DNA of 64,000 nt from Gallaecimonas sp045291545. GTDB lineage: Bacteria; Pseudomonadota; Gammaproteobacteria; Enterobacterales; Gallaecimonadaceae. The stretch covers positions 2,666,001 to 2,730,000 of the forward strand of contig NZ_CP149514.1 in assembly GCF_045291545.1 (NCBI RefSeq). The letters run 5' to 3'. The stretch's first letter is position 1, and each line of letters begins with the position of its first letter. Below, in pieces: positions 50,774-60,385 of the stretch. The translations under genes were made by a program, and so were the position numbers. A model generated the notes under the pieces. It made no database searches. It worked only from the letters and a program-made list of their open reading frames with translations, and was not told the DNA's origin.

Positions 50774-51250
50774 ATGACCGCTGTCAGGTTATTTGTCATC
50801 CCTTTGCTGTTTACCGCCTCGGTAAACGCTGCCGTTTATCAGTGTAAAACGGCAGACGGTAAAGTGGAATTTCGCGACACTCCCTGCCAGCAGGGAACCC
50901 AGCGGCTGTATCATAAATCCAATTCCGGCCCCAGCGCCCACACTCGGGTTGTCCGAAATCAGGACTTTAAACGCATCATGGGCCCTTGGTGCAACTTTGC
51001 CACCTCCACCACCATGACCGGGTCCAAGGATATGAGTGCCGCCACCCAGTGGCTGTTCGGCACCGAGCAGCTGGAGGTCACCACCCCGCTGTTGCATATT
51101 CAGGCACCCTATCGTCAGCAGCAGTCACAATTGAGCATCGCTGACAAGCGGCTGGGAAATTTTCAGTTACTTAAGCAAAGCGCTGCCAATATGGTCATGT
51201 TAGGTGATTACGGTTATTACTTTTTCCGCCGTGGTAGCTGTTCGCCTTGA
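50774..51250 (+). CDS. DUF4124-domain exported protein
   Basis: The 158-residue protein has a signal peptide (1-20) and a DUF4124 segment (VYQCKTADGKVEFRDTPCQQGTQ) with two cysteines, then a C-terminal part of unknown fold with two more cysteines. I use the ATG at 50774; a TTG three codons upstream is possible. Its function is unknown. Confidence 0.72.
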   Translation: MTAVRLFVIPLLFTASVNAAVYQCKTADGKVEFRDTPCQQGTQRLYHKSNSGPSAHTRVVRNQDFKRIMGPWCNFATSTTMTGSKDMSAATQWLFGTEQLEVTTPLLHIQAPYRQQQSQLSIADKRLGNFQLLKQSAANMVMLGDYGYYFFRRGSCSP

Positions 51251-51310
51251 TATTTAAGCTACAGGCGTTGTACCAATAAGCCTGCTTGCTGACAACCAGA
51301 AGAACCAACC

Positions 51311-52441
51311 ATGATTGATATCGACCAATTCCTTACCGTACTGGCCAAAAATGACGGCTCGGATCTTTACCTGTCCACCGGCGCGCCACCTTGTGCCAAA
51401 TTTCACGGCAAACTCAAAGCGTTGGCCAAAGATCCCCTGACTCCAGGCGAAATCAGCCAGGTGGCTCTGGGCATCATGGATGAAGAGCAGCAGGAAACCT
51501 TCCAAAAAGAGCTGGAGATGAACCTGGCCCGCTCTATCTCTGGCGTCGGCCGCTTTCGAGTCAATATTTTCAAGCAACGCAACGAAGTCAGCATTGTCGC
51601 CCGTTATATCCGCAACGACATTCCCAAGCTTGAAGATTTAGGCATGCCGGAAGTGCTCAAGGATGTGATCATGACCAAACGCGGGCTGGTGCTGTTTGTC
51701 GGTGCCACCGGCTCCGGTAAGTCAACATCACTGGCGGCATTGATTGATTATCGCAACACAAACGCCAGTGGCCATATCATCACCATCGAAGATCCGGTGG
51801 AATTTGTTCACAAACACAAGAAAAGCATCATCAATCAGCGGGAAGTCGGCACTGATACCCGCAGTTTTCATAATGCCTTGATCAATACCCTGCGCCAGGC
51901 GCCGGATGTCATCCTCATCGGCGAGATCCGTGACCGCGAAACCATGGAACACGCTCTGGCCTTTGCCGAAACAGGCCACCTGTGTATTTCTACGTTACAC
52001 GCCAACAACGCCAACCAAGCGCTGGATCGGATCATCAATTTCTTCCCCGAGGAGCGCCATCCACAATTGCTGCTTGACCTGTCACTGAACCTGCGAGCCT
52101 TTGTTTCGCAGCGCCTGATCCCCACCATGGACGGCAAGCGCTGTGCCGCTGTGGAAGTACTGTTGGGCACACCGACAGTGCAGGAAATGATCAAACGCGG
52201 CGATGTCCACTCCATCAAGGAAATCATGCAAAAGTCCGAGAACCTGGGCATGCAAACCTTTGATAAAGCGCTGTTTGACTTGCACATGGCAGGCAAAATT
52301 GACCTTGACCAGGCGGTACGCAATGCCGACTCTGCCAACGATTTACGCCTGAAAGTTAAACTGGCAAAAAATGAAGTTGGAAAAAAAGACAGCGGCATGG
52401 AACTGCGTCTGGAAGACGACGAAGAAGACACTAAGGAATAA
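51311..52441 (+). CDS. pilU: Twitching-motility ATPase PilU
   Basis: The 376-residue protein is a PilT/PilU-type retraction ATPase with Walker A VGATGSGKSTS, the Asp box TIEDPVEFVH, Walker B VILIGEIRDRETME and the His box HLCISTLHANN. The N-terminal PAS-like domain is normal. PilU is an accessory pilus-retraction motor that depends on PilT; no pilT is in the window. The acidic C-terminal tail (DDEEDTKE) is typical of PilU rather than PilT. Confidence 0.9.
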   Translation: MIDIDQFLTVLAKNDGSDLYLSTGAPPCAKFHGKLKALAKDPLTPGEISQVALGIMDEEQQETFQKELEMNLARSISGVGRFRVNIFKQRNEVSIVARYIRNDIPKLEDLGMPEVLKDVIMTKRGLVLFVGATGSGKSTSLAALIDYRNTNASGHIITIEDPVEFVHKHKKSIINQREVGTDTRSFHNALINTLRQAPDVILIGEIRDRETMEHALAFAETGHLCISTLHANNANQALDRIINFFPEERHPQLLLDLSLNLRAFVSQRLIPTMDGKRCAAVEVLLGTPTVQEMIKRGDVHSIKEIMQKSENLGMQTFDKALFDLHMAGKIDLDQAVRNADSANDLRLKVKLAKNEVGKKDSGMELRLEDDEEDTKE

Positions 52442-52493
52442 CCCTGAATGGTCGATAAATAGACAGTTGACTTAACAGCATGGGGAGTTGGCC

Positions 52494-54179
52494 ATGAAAT
52501 GGCAGATAAGAAACAAAATGTTATTGCTGGCCATTGCCCCTGCACTGGTGCTGGTGCTGGCCATGCAGTTACTGTCCTGGCATGGTCAAAGCACCTTGCA
52601 ACAAGAAAACCTGGATGAATTACGTCAAGGCCTTATTCAGGCAAAAAAAGATGAACTGGTGCATTACATGGAAATGGCCTACACCGCCATTAAACCCTTT
52701 TATGAGGGTGCCGATGCTCAGTCAGATGCAGCCAAAGAAGCGGCTAAATCGCTGTTACGGCGTATGGAGTTTGGCAAAGACGGTTACATCTTTGGTTACA
52801 ACGATAACGGTATTCGCATTGTACAGGGCCGTGGTGGCGCCAGCGCCGAAGGCAAGTCATTCTGGGATCTCAAAGACAGTCACGGTAAGTACCTGATCCG
52901 CGAACTGATCGCCGCAGGTAAACGGGGCGGTGATTTCGTCACCTACTATTTCCCCCGCCCCGGTCAGGACAAAACCCCGTACCCGAAGCTCTCCTACGCC
53001 ATTTATCTGGACAAATGGCATTGGATGCTGGGCACCGGTTTTTACATTGACGATGTTGACGCCAAGGTTGCCCGCCAGGCAGAAATCAACGCCAAAGCTA
53101 ATTCACAATTGCGGATCAGGCAAAGCGTAACGGTGGTGGTGATGTTGCTGTTGCTGTTGCTGGTGGCGGTTGCTATGGCAGGCAGTATTGTTAAGCCGCT
53201 GCGACGCTTGACCGAAAATCTGACTGACCTGGCTGATGGCGAAGGCGATTTGACCCGTCGCCTGGCGGTAGATGGCCACGATGAAACCGCGCAGCTGGCA
53301 AACGCCTTTAATACCTTTGTCTCGAAGATCCAGGAACTGGTGCGGCAGTTGACAGATTCGGTCACACAATTACAGCAACTGACCCGGCAACTGGACGGCA
53401 ATGTAGTGAAAGCCAGTGACAGTCTCGCCACCCAGAAAACCGATGCCGAACAGGTCTCTCACGCCATGGAGCAAATGGCCCAGGCGACCACCAGCGTGGC
53501 GGAGTCTGCCCAGCAGGCCGCACAAGCTACTGCCGATACCGAGCAACAAGCCAATTCAATGCGCGGCAATGTGGATGACGCCATCAATACTATCAGCGGC
53601 TTGGCAGCAGATGTGGACAAGGCTACCCGCAACATCGAAACCCTGGGCGCCGATGTAGAATCTATCGGCTCAATTCTGGACGTTATTCGCGCCATTGCCG
53701 AACAGACCAACTTGCTGGCGCTCAATGCCGCCATTGAAGCTGCCCGGGCCGGCGAACAGGGCCGTGGCTTTGCCGTGGTCGCCGACGAAGTACGTTCACT
53801 GGCCAGTCGCACGCAGCAAAGTACCGAGGAAATTCAGGAGAAAATCGTCCGCTTGCAGCAAGGCGCCCGGGCCGCAGTACAGGATATGCAGGAAAGCCAG
53901 AAAGGCGGTGAAAGGGCCGTTGAAGTGGTCAACAGTACAGGGGAAACACTGCTCAACATCACCCATGCGATAAGCCAAGTCAACAGCATGAACAACCAGA
54001 TTGCTACTGCCGCTGAAGAGCAGTCGCATATTGGCAAAGAGGTCAATAATAGCCTGGCTGGAATTCGTCACCGGGTTGATGACAGCGATGCTCTGGCAAA
54101 AACTAACCGCGAACTGTGCCGCCAGCTCGATGCGTTGTCAGCCACGCTTAGCGACCTGACCGGACGCTTTAAGGTTTAA
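52494..54179 (+). CDS. Methyl-accepting chemotaxis protein with single Cache domain
   Basis: The 561-residue receptor has an N-terminal TM (about 9-28), a single Cache_2-type periplasmic sensor (about 60-195; GYIFGYNDNG, WHWMLGTGFYIDDVD), a second TM (about 205-225), a HAMP domain, and a signalling hairpin with EQTNLLALNAAIEAARAGEQGRGFAVVADEVR. It should signal to CheA; the ligand is probably a small organic compound. The start at 52494 is preceded by GGGGAG. It abuts gppA, with overlapping stop codons. Confidence 0.9.
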   Translation: MKWQIRNKMLLLAIAPALVLVLAMQLLSWHGQSTLQQENLDELRQGLIQAKKDELVHYMEMAYTAIKPFYEGADAQSDAAKEAAKSLLRRMEFGKDGYIFGYNDNGIRIVQGRGGASAEGKSFWDLKDSHGKYLIRELIAAGKRGGDFVTYYFPRPGQDKTPYPKLSYAIYLDKWHWMLGTGFYIDDVDAKVARQAEINAKANSQLRIRQSVTVVVMLLLLLLVAVAMAGSIVKPLRRLTENLTDLADGEGDLTRRLAVDGHDETAQLANAFNTFVSKIQELVRQLTDSVTQLQQLTRQLDGNVVKASDSLATQKTDAEQVSHAMEQMAQATTSVAESAQQAAQATADTEQQANSMRGNVDDAINTISGLAADVDKATRNIETLGADVESIGSILDVIRAIAEQTNLLALNAAIEAARAGEQGRGFAVVADEVRSLASRTQQSTEEIQEKIVRLQQGARAAVQDMQESQKGGERAVEVVNSTGETLLNITHAISQVNSMNNQIATAAEEQSHIGKEVNNSLAGIRHRVDDSDALAKTNRELCRQLDALSATLSDLTGRFKV

Positions 54180-55603
54180 GGCTGAGGCTCAACCAACAGC
54201 TGCCAACCAGCGGCTGCCAGTGTCTGCTGCTCCTCCTGCAGTAGCGCCTGCATCAGCGGGCGCGTTGCCAGCCAATCAGCCGGTAGCTGAAGCTGCAGTT
54301 GCTGCGCCTCCGGCCAGTGTACAGTCGCTGATGCCGGTGGTGCCTGGCGTTCGCCACACAACAATACCGCCAGCCGTAGTGCCAGCACCTCCGGCGATAG
54401 GATATCCGGTAATGGCCCTTGTTGATGGCCAACCAGGGTGACCATCTGGCGCCGCTCTGGAGCACTGAAACCGGGCAAATCGAGGTGTGATACCAGATAG
54501 GCACCATGATCACTGGCGCCCTTAAAGCCCACCGCCAGGCCCAGCTCATGTAGCCGCGCCGCTGCGACCAGCACGCCCGAGTCAGCCTCCGCATCTGCTA
54601 CCAGTCGCACTGCCGTATCCGCCACCCGCCGGCCATGGTTAGCATCCAGCGAGAAGCGCTCTTCCAGGGCAGCCAGGGTACGGCTGCGCACATCGGCACT
54701 GACAATAGGCAATAAGGAATAAATCACCCCTTCGCGCAGCGCTCCCCCTGAAGCTTCCATACTGGTGACGGACAACTCCTCAAAGATCGCCAGCAAGATA
54801 GCCAGCCCCGCCACAAAGACCGGTTTGCGTTCTTCACTGAGGCCATTAAGCGTTAATGCCGTTAGGTTTTTACAGGCGATGGTATCGGCCTGCGTTTGTC
54901 GTAATCGCGCCAGGGTGACGGTTTCATCCTCGCCGCGCGCCAGTTGCACTTCCTGTACAGCCTGCACCGAGCCAGACGCCCCCACACAGTGTTGCCAACC
55001 CAGCTGCCTGTAAGTATCGCTGATACCCTGCAGACGCTGGCGGGCGGCTGCAATAGCGCGGGCAAAGGCCCCGGCGGTTAGCTGGCCATCAGCAAAAAAC
55101 TGTTCCTGAAAGGTAACGCAGCCCATTTCCAGGCTGGTCAGCGCCAGCGCCTGGGCGCCCTCACCAATAATCAATTCCGTGGAGGCGCCGCCAATATCAA
55201 CCACCAGCCGCCGGCCCGGCTGGCCGCAGGTTTGGGCAACACCTTGATAGATAAGCTCAGCTTCCTGCTCACCAGTAATGACGGTAATGGGGTGGCCTAA
55301 CAGCTGTTCGGCATGAACGAGGAAGCGTTCGGCATTGCGGGCAAAGCGCAGGGTGGCAGTGGCCACAACTTTGACCTGGCCGGCAGGAATATCGCGCAGC
55401 CGCTCAGCAAACAGGGCCAGGCACTCCCAGCCTCGCTGCATGGCGGCATCATCAAGTTGGTAGTGACTGTCCAGCCCCGCAGCCAAGCGCACTTTACGTT
55501 TCACCTTGGCCAGGGTCTGTACGTGACCACCGCTGGCTTTAACCACCAGCAGGTGGAAACTGTTCGAGCCGAGATCAATTGCCGCAAAAAGCGGGCTTTT
55601 CAT
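54176..55603 (-). CDS. gppA: Guanosine-5'-triphosphate,3'-diphosphate pyrophosphatase (Ppx/GppA)
   Basis: This 475-residue enzyme has the Ppx/GppA N-terminal fold (AAIDLGSNSFHLLVV, DIGGASTELIIG) and a C-terminal HD-like domain (about 315-470). It hydrolyses pppGpp to ppGpp and/or polyphosphate. I call gppA rather than ppx because it follows rhlB, with trxA and rho beyond, as in E. coli. The stop overlaps that of the convergent chemoreceptor gene. Confidence 0.88.
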   Translation of the reverse strand: MKSPLFAAIDLGSNSFHLLVVKASGGHVQTLAKVKRKVRLAAGLDSHYQLDDAAMQRGWECLALFAERLRDIPAGQVKVVATATLRFARNAERFLVHAEQLLGHPITVITGEQEAELIYQGVAQTCGQPGRRLVVDIGGASTELIIGEGAQALALTSLEMGCVTFQEQFFADGQLTAGAFARAIAAARQRLQGISDTYRQLGWQHCVGASGSVQAVQEVQLARGEDETVTLARLRQTQADTIACKNLTALTLNGLSEERKPVFVAGLAILLAIFEELSVTSMEASGGALREGVIYSLLPIVSADVRSRTLAALEERFSLDANHGRRVADTAVRLVADAEADSGVLVAAARLHELGLAVGFKGASDHGAYLVSHLDLPGFSAPERRQMVTLVGHQQGPLPDILSPEVLALRLAVLLCGERQAPPASATVHWPEAQQLQLQLPADWLATRPLMQALLQEEQQTLAAAGWQLLVEPQP

Positions 55604-55608
55604 CGCTA

Positions 55609-56910
55609 TCAGCTCTGACTACTGCGACCGCGGCCATTGTTACGGCGCTGGCCACCATTGCCACGGTTATTGCTGCCCCCCCGGCCAGAGGTGCGGTCCC
55701 GACCGGCACGATGCAACCGCTTCGGCGGATTGAGGTCAGTCAGCAAGGCATCCGGGTTGTATTGCGTCACCGGAATTTCATGGCCAATATATTCTTCGAT
55801 AGCCGGCAGGTTAAATACATACTCTTCACAGGCCAGACTCACCGCATGCCCGGAGGCCCCGGCGCGGCCGGTACGGCCAATCCGATGCACGTAGTCTTCG
55901 CAATCGTCCGGCAGGTCAAAGTTATAGACGTGGGTCACCGCCGGGATGTGCAGACCACGGGCCGCGACATCGGTGGCAACCAGAAAGTCCAGCTTGCCCT
56001 GAGTGAAATCATCAAGAATGCGCAGCCGTTTTTTCTGCGGCACGTCGCCTGTCAACAGGCCTACCCGGTGGCCATCAGCGGCCAGATGGCCCCAGACACG
56101 CTCACAGACAATCTTGGTATTGGCAAAGATAATGGCTCGCTCTGGCCAGTCTTCTTCGATCAGCGTCAGCAGCAGTTTGAACTTATCTTCCTTGGACGGG
56201 TAGAGCAGCTCTTCGGTGATCCGCGCGCCGGTTTTCTGCGCTGGCTCTACTTCCACGTGTTCGGGGCTGTTCATGTGCTCGTAAGCCAGTTCCCGAACTT
56301 TGAAAGACAAGGTTGCAGAGAACAGCAGGTTGAGCCGCTCAGAAGCCGCCGGCATACGCCGGAACAGGTAACGGATATCCTTGATAAAGCCGAGATCGAA
56401 CATCCGGTCAGCTTCATCCAGCACCACAACGTCAATGGCTTTAAGGTCAAATACACCCTGCTTGAAGTAATCGATGATGCGGCCGGTGGTGCCGATCAGC
56501 ACATCCACACCGGCTTCCAGCTGCTTGCGCTGGCTGTCATAGCCCTCGCCACCATAGATTAACGCCATCGATAAATTCGATGCCTTGGCCATGGCCAGAG
56601 CGTCATTATGGATTTGAATGGCCAGTTCGCGGGTCGGTGCCATAATTATGGCCCGAGGCTGGGTGCTGGTACGGCCTTCTTTGGGTGCATGAGTCAACAG
56701 GTAATGAAAAGTTGCAGCAAGGAAGGCAATGGTTTTACCGGTGCCTGTTTGCGCCTGGCCTGCAACGTCTTTTCCCTGAAGGGCAATGGGCAGCGACAGC
56801 GCCTGAATGGGAGTGCAGTTATGAAAACCCTTGTTGCTCAGGGCTTCTAAAACCGGCTCCGCCAGGCCCAGTTCACTGAATTTGATATCGGTGAGATGTG
56901 TCTTAGTCAT
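55609..56910 (-). CDS. rhlB: ATP-dependent RNA helicase RhlB
   Basis: The 433-residue DEAD-box helicase has Q-motif CTPIQALSLP, Walker A AQTGTGKT, DEAD in VVLDEADRMFDLGF, SAT and HRIGRTGRAG. The C-terminal tail is Arg/Gly/Asn-rich, as in RNA-binding RhlB tails. RhlB unwinds RNA for degradosome exonucleolysis. Next to trxA-rho and gppA it matches the E. coli locus. Its ATG lies 120 bp from the divergent trxA. Confidence 0.94.
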   Translation of the reverse strand: MTKTHLTDIKFSELGLAEPVLEALSNKGFHNCTPIQALSLPIALQGKDVAGQAQTGTGKTIAFLAATFHYLLTHAPKEGRTSTQPRAIIMAPTRELAIQIHNDALAMAKASNLSMALIYGGEGYDSQRKQLEAGVDVLIGTTGRIIDYFKQGVFDLKAIDVVVLDEADRMFDLGFIKDIRYLFRRMPAASERLNLLFSATLSFKVRELAYEHMNSPEHVEVEPAQKTGARITEELLYPSKEDKFKLLLTLIEEDWPERAIIFANTKIVCERVWGHLAADGHRVGLLTGDVPQKKRLRILDDFTQGKLDFLVATDVAARGLHIPAVTHVYNFDLPDDCEDYVHRIGRTGRAGASGHAVSLACEEYVFNLPAIEEYIGHEIPVTQYNPDALLTDLNPPKRLHRAGRDRTSGRGGSNNRGNGGQRRNNGRGRSSQS

Positions 56911-57030
56911 AGGCGCTCAAGCATATCAGCTTCGGCTTGCAATAAGGAACAGATTCCTTTGAAATAGGCGTCGATCGCGCCGCGGCAACCGGTTTTGTGC
57001 CCCGGATCGCAACCACCTTTGGAGAATGTA

Positions 57031-57357
57031 ATGAACGACAAGATTGTTCACCTGAGTGACGACAGCTTCGACAGCGACGTGCTGCAGTCCGATACCCCGG
57101 TTCTGGTCGATTTCTGGGCCGAGTGGTGTGGTCCTTGCAAAATGATTGCGCCGGTACTCGATGACGTGGCTGATGAATACGCTGGCCGCCTGACCGTAGC
57201 CAAGCTGAACATTGATCAAAACAGCGACACGCCGCCGAAATTTGGCATCCGTGGTATTCCGACGCTGTTGTTGTTCAAGGGTGGCCAGGTAGCGGCAACC
57301 AAAGTTGGCGCCCTGTCCAAGACCCAACTGAAAGAATTCTTGGATGCCAATATCTGA
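57031..57357 (+). CDS. trxA: Thioredoxin 1
   Basis: This 108-residue thioredoxin has the redox motif WCGPCK at Cys33/Cys36, the FWAEWC context and cis-proline GIPTLLLF. It reduces disulfides in the cytoplasm. The start at 57031 follows GGAG and gives the family N-terminus. It is followed by a terminator and then rho, as in E. coli. Confidence 0.96.
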   Translation: MNDKIVHLSDDSFDSDVLQSDTPVLVDFWAEWCGPCKMIAPVLDDVADEYAGRLTVAKLNIDQNSDTPPKFGIRGIPTLLLFKGGQVAATKVGALSKTQLKEFLDANI

Positions 57358-57363
57358 GCATTC

Positions 57364-57394
57364 ACAAGGCGCCGACAGGCGCCTTGTTCGTTTT
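57364..57394 (+). terminator. Intrinsic terminator of trxA
   Basis: An ACAAGGCGCC/GGCGCCTTGT stem with a GACA loop is followed by TCGTTTT. It lies just beyond the trxA stop. Confidence 0.8.
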
Positions 57395-57535
57395 CTCGTC
57401 GATTTTTCTAGACGCGATGCTTTATCGCTGCTAATTTAAGGCCGTTCACTTTCCTTCATGCCCTTCCTGGGTTCACGCCGGGGCGTGGAAATTTCTCGTT
57501 TGTTACCAAAAACGTAAATAAAAAAACCCACCACT
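57395..57535 (+). promoter_or_regulatory. rho leader region
   Basis: This 141-bp leader between the trxA terminator and rho is where rho autoregulation would act in enterics. A short ORF of 19 residues (ATG at 57458 to TAA at 57515-57517) might correspond to the rho leader peptide, but it has no clear Shine-Dalgarno. No further element is certain. Confidence 0.3.
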
Positions 57536-58801
57536 ATGAATCTTACCGAATTGAAGAACATGCCAGTCTCGGAACTGGTAGCCCTGGCCGGAAATATGGG
57601 CCTGGAAAACATGGCTCGTGCCCGCAAGCAGGACATCATTTTTGCCATTCTCAAGGCCCACGCTAAATCAGGCGAAGACATCTTCGGCAACGGTGTTCTT
57701 GAAATTCTCCAGGACGGCTTCGGCTTTTTACGCAGTGCGGATTCGTCCTATCTGGCCGGTCCTGATGATATTTATGTCTCACCGAGCCAAATACGCCGTT
57801 TCAATCTGCGCACCGGTGACACCATTGCCGGCAAAATCCGCCCGCCCAAAGAAGGCGAGCGTTACTTTGCACTGCTGAAGGTCAACGAAGTTAACTTTGA
57901 CCGCCCGGAAAACTCCCGTAATAAAATTCTCTTTGAAAACCTGACGCCACTGCATGCCAATAACCGCATGCGGATGGAACGGGGTAACGGCTCCACCGAA
58001 GACATTACCGCCCGGGTGCTGGATTTGGCCTCACCGATTGGTAAAGGTCAGCGGGGCTTGATCGTCGCACCGCCCAAGGCCGGTAAAACCATCCTGCTGC
58101 AAAACATTGCTCAGAGCATTACCTACAACCATCCGGAAACAACCCTCATTGTGCTGCTGATTGATGAGCGCCCAGAGGAAGTCACCGAGATGCAGCGGCT
58201 GGTCAAAGGTGAAGTAGTCGCCTCCACCTTCGACGAACCTGCTAACCGCCACGTTCAGGTTGCCGAAATGGTCATTGAAAAGGCCAAACGCCTGGTGGAG
58301 CACAAAAAAGACGTGGTGATCCTGCTCGACTCCATCACCCGTCTGGCGCGCGCATACAACACCGTGGTGCCCAGCTCTGGCAAGGTGCTGACCGGTGGTG
58401 TGGATGCCAACGCCCTGCACCGGCCGAAGCGTTTCTTCGGCGCCGCCCGTAACGTTGAGGAAGGTGGCAGCCTGACCATCATTGCTACCGCTCTGGTTGA
58501 TACCGGCTCGAAGATGGACGAAGTCATCTACGAAGAGTTCAAGGGCACCGGTAACATGGAACTGCACCTGTCTCGGAAAATCGCAGAAAAACGGGTTTTC
58601 CCGGCCATTGACTTCAACCGCTCCGGCACCCGCCGCGAAGAGCTGTTGTGCCGTGAAGACGAGCTGCAGAAGATGTGGATTTTGCGCAAAATTCTGCACC
58701 CGATGGATGAGATCTCGGCCATGGAATTCCTTATCGACAAACTGTCGATGACCAAAACCAACGATGAATTCTTCGAGGCCATGAAGCGCACCAAGAGCTA
58801 A
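57536..58801 (+). CDS. rho: Transcription termination factor Rho
   Basis: The 421-residue hexameric RNA helicase has an N-terminal helical domain (MNLTELKNMPVSEL), the primary RNA site (GFGFLRSADSSYLAGPDDIYVSPSQIR), Walker A APPKAGKT, Walker B VVILLDSITRLARAYNTV and Q/R-loop residues. It ends untranslated RNA synthesis. The length and start match E. coli Rho (419). A strong terminator follows. Confidence 0.98.
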   Translation: MNLTELKNMPVSELVALAGNMGLENMARARKQDIIFAILKAHAKSGEDIFGNGVLEILQDGFGFLRSADSSYLAGPDDIYVSPSQIRRFNLRTGDTIAGKIRPPKEGERYFALLKVNEVNFDRPENSRNKILFENLTPLHANNRMRMERGNGSTEDITARVLDLASPIGKGQRGLIVAPPKAGKTILLQNIAQSITYNHPETTLIVLLIDERPEEVTEMQRLVKGEVVASTFDEPANRHVQVAEMVIEKAKRLVEHKKDVVILLDSITRLARAYNTVVPSSGKVLTGGVDANALHRPKRFFGAARNVEEGGSLTIIATALVDTGSKMDEVIYEEFKGTGNMELHLSRKIAEKRVFPAIDFNRSGTRREELLCREDELQKMWILRKILHPMDEISAMEFLIDKLSMTKTNDEFFEAMKRTKS

Positions 58802-58815
58802 TCGTCATCCAAACG

Positions 58816-58845
58816 CAAAAACGGCCGCCATTGCGGCCGTTTTTT
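58816..58845 (+). terminator. Intrinsic terminator of rho
   Basis: An ACGGCCGC/GCGGCCGT stem with a CATT loop is flanked by A5 and T6, directly after the rho stop. Confidence 0.88.
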
Positions 58846-58873
58846 GTCGCTGCGCTGCCGCTACGGCTATAAT
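58844..58873 (+). promoter_or_regulatory. Sigma-70 promoter for ubiD
   Basis: A TTGTCG at 58844-58849 and a perfect TATAAT at 58868-58873 are separated by 18 bp, placing the start near 58880, 24 nt before the ubiD ATG. The -35 lies in the rho terminator T tract. Confidence 0.6.
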
Positions 58874-58903
58874 GGCGCCTTCTTGTTCAGCCCACGGACG
58901 CTC

Positions 58904-60379
58904 ATGACCTATAACGACTTACGGGACTTTATCCGCCAGTTGGAAGCTCTTGGCGAGCTCAAGCGCATCTCCCAGCCCATCGACCCGTATCTGGAAATGA
59001 CCGAAATTGCCGACCGCACTCTGCGCGCCGGTGGCCCGGCCCTGCTGTTTGAAAACCCCAAAGGCTATAACATGCCGGTGCTGGCCAATCTGTTCGGCAC
59101 CCCCAAGCGAGTGGCCTTGGGTATGGGCCAGGATGATGTCGGCGCCCTGCGTGACGTTGGCAAACTGCTGGCTTACCTGAAAGAACCGGATCCACCGAAG
59201 GGATTTAAAGATCTGTGGGACAAATTGCCGGTGTTCAAACAGGTATTGAACATGCCCGCCAAGCGTCTGAAAAAGGCGCCTTGCCAGGATGTGGTGCTCG
59301 CAGGCGAGCAAGTTGACCTGGATGCCATTCCCATTCAGACCTGCTGGCCTGACGACGCCGCACCGCTGATGACATGGGGCCTGACCATAACCCGCGGCCC
59401 CTATAAAAAGCGCCAGAACCTGGGCATTTACCGGCAACAAAAGCTGGGCCGCAACAAGCTGATCATGCGTTGGCTGTCGCACCGTGGCGGTGCTTTGGAC
59501 TTCGCCGAATTTAAAGAAGCACACCCCGGGGAAAAATTCCCGGTGGTGGTAGCTTTTGGTGCTGACCCGGCCACCATTCTTGGCGCCGTCACGCCGGTGC
59601 CGGACACACTCTCCGAATACGCTTTTGCCGGGCTGCTACGCGGTAATAAGACCGAAGTCGTCAAGGCTCTGTCGTGCGATCTGGAACTGCCAGCCAGCGC
59701 CGAGCTGGTGCTGGAAGGTTACATCGACCCGGACGAAACGGCGATGGAAGGCCCCTTTGGCGACCACACCGGTTATTACAACGAGCAAGAACGCCATGCG
59801 GTGTTCACCGTCACTCACATCACCCGCCGCCGTGATGCCATCTACCACAGCACCTATACCGGCCGGCCACCAGATGAACCGGCGGTACTGGGCGTAGCAC
59901 TGAACGAAGTTTTTGTACCTATCCTGCAAAAGCAGTTCCCGGAAATCGTCGACTTTTATCTGCCCCCGGAAGGATGCAGTTACCGCATGGCGGTGGTCAC
60001 CATGAAAAAACGTTACCCCGGCCATGCCAAGCGGGTGATGATGGGCGTCTGGTCTTTCTTGCGCCAGTTCATGTACACCAAGTTCGTGATTGTCTGCGAC
60101 GATGATATTGATGCCCGTAACTGGCAGGACGTGATTTGGGCCATCACCACGCGTATGGACCCCCGCCGTGATACCGTCTTTATTGACAACACTCCCATCG
60201 ATTTTCTCGACTTCGCTTCACCGGAAGCAGGCCTGGGTTCCAAAATGGGCCTGGATGCCACCAACAAGTGGCCAGGTGAAGTACACCGGGAATGGGGCAA
60301 ACCCATTATCAAGGACCCAGCGGTAGTGGCACGCGTTGACGCCCTCTGGGATGACCTTGGCATCCTCGACAATAACTGA
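58904..60379 (+). CDS. ubiD: 4-hydroxy-3-polyprenylbenzoate decarboxylase UbiD
   Basis: The 491-residue prenylated-FMN-dependent decarboxylase acts in ubiquinone synthesis. Family signatures include MTYNDLRDFIRQLEALGELKRI, EMTEIADR, AMEGPFGDHTGYYN and DATNKWPGE. It needs UbiX for its cofactor; ubiX is not in the window. It is followed by fre after 6 nt, the same order as in E. coli. Confidence 0.95.
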   Translation: MTYNDLRDFIRQLEALGELKRISQPIDPYLEMTEIADRTLRAGGPALLFENPKGYNMPVLANLFGTPKRVALGMGQDDVGALRDVGKLLAYLKEPDPPKGFKDLWDKLPVFKQVLNMPAKRLKKAPCQDVVLAGEQVDLDAIPIQTCWPDDAAPLMTWGLTITRGPYKKRQNLGIYRQQKLGRNKLIMRWLSHRGGALDFAEFKEAHPGEKFPVVVAFGADPATILGAVTPVPDTLSEYAFAGLLRGNKTEVVKALSCDLELPASAELVLEGYIDPDETAMEGPFGDHTGYYNEQERHAVFTVTHITRRRDAIYHSTYTGRPPDEPAVLGVALNEVFVPILQKQFPEIVDFYLPPEGCSYRMAVVTMKKRYPGHAKRVMMGVWSFLRQFMYTKFVIVCDDDIDARNWQDVIWAITTRMDPRRDTVFIDNTPIDFLDFASPEAGLGSKMGLDATNKWPGEVHREWGKPIIKDPAVVARVDALWDDLGILDNN

Positions 60380-60385
60380 GAAGCC

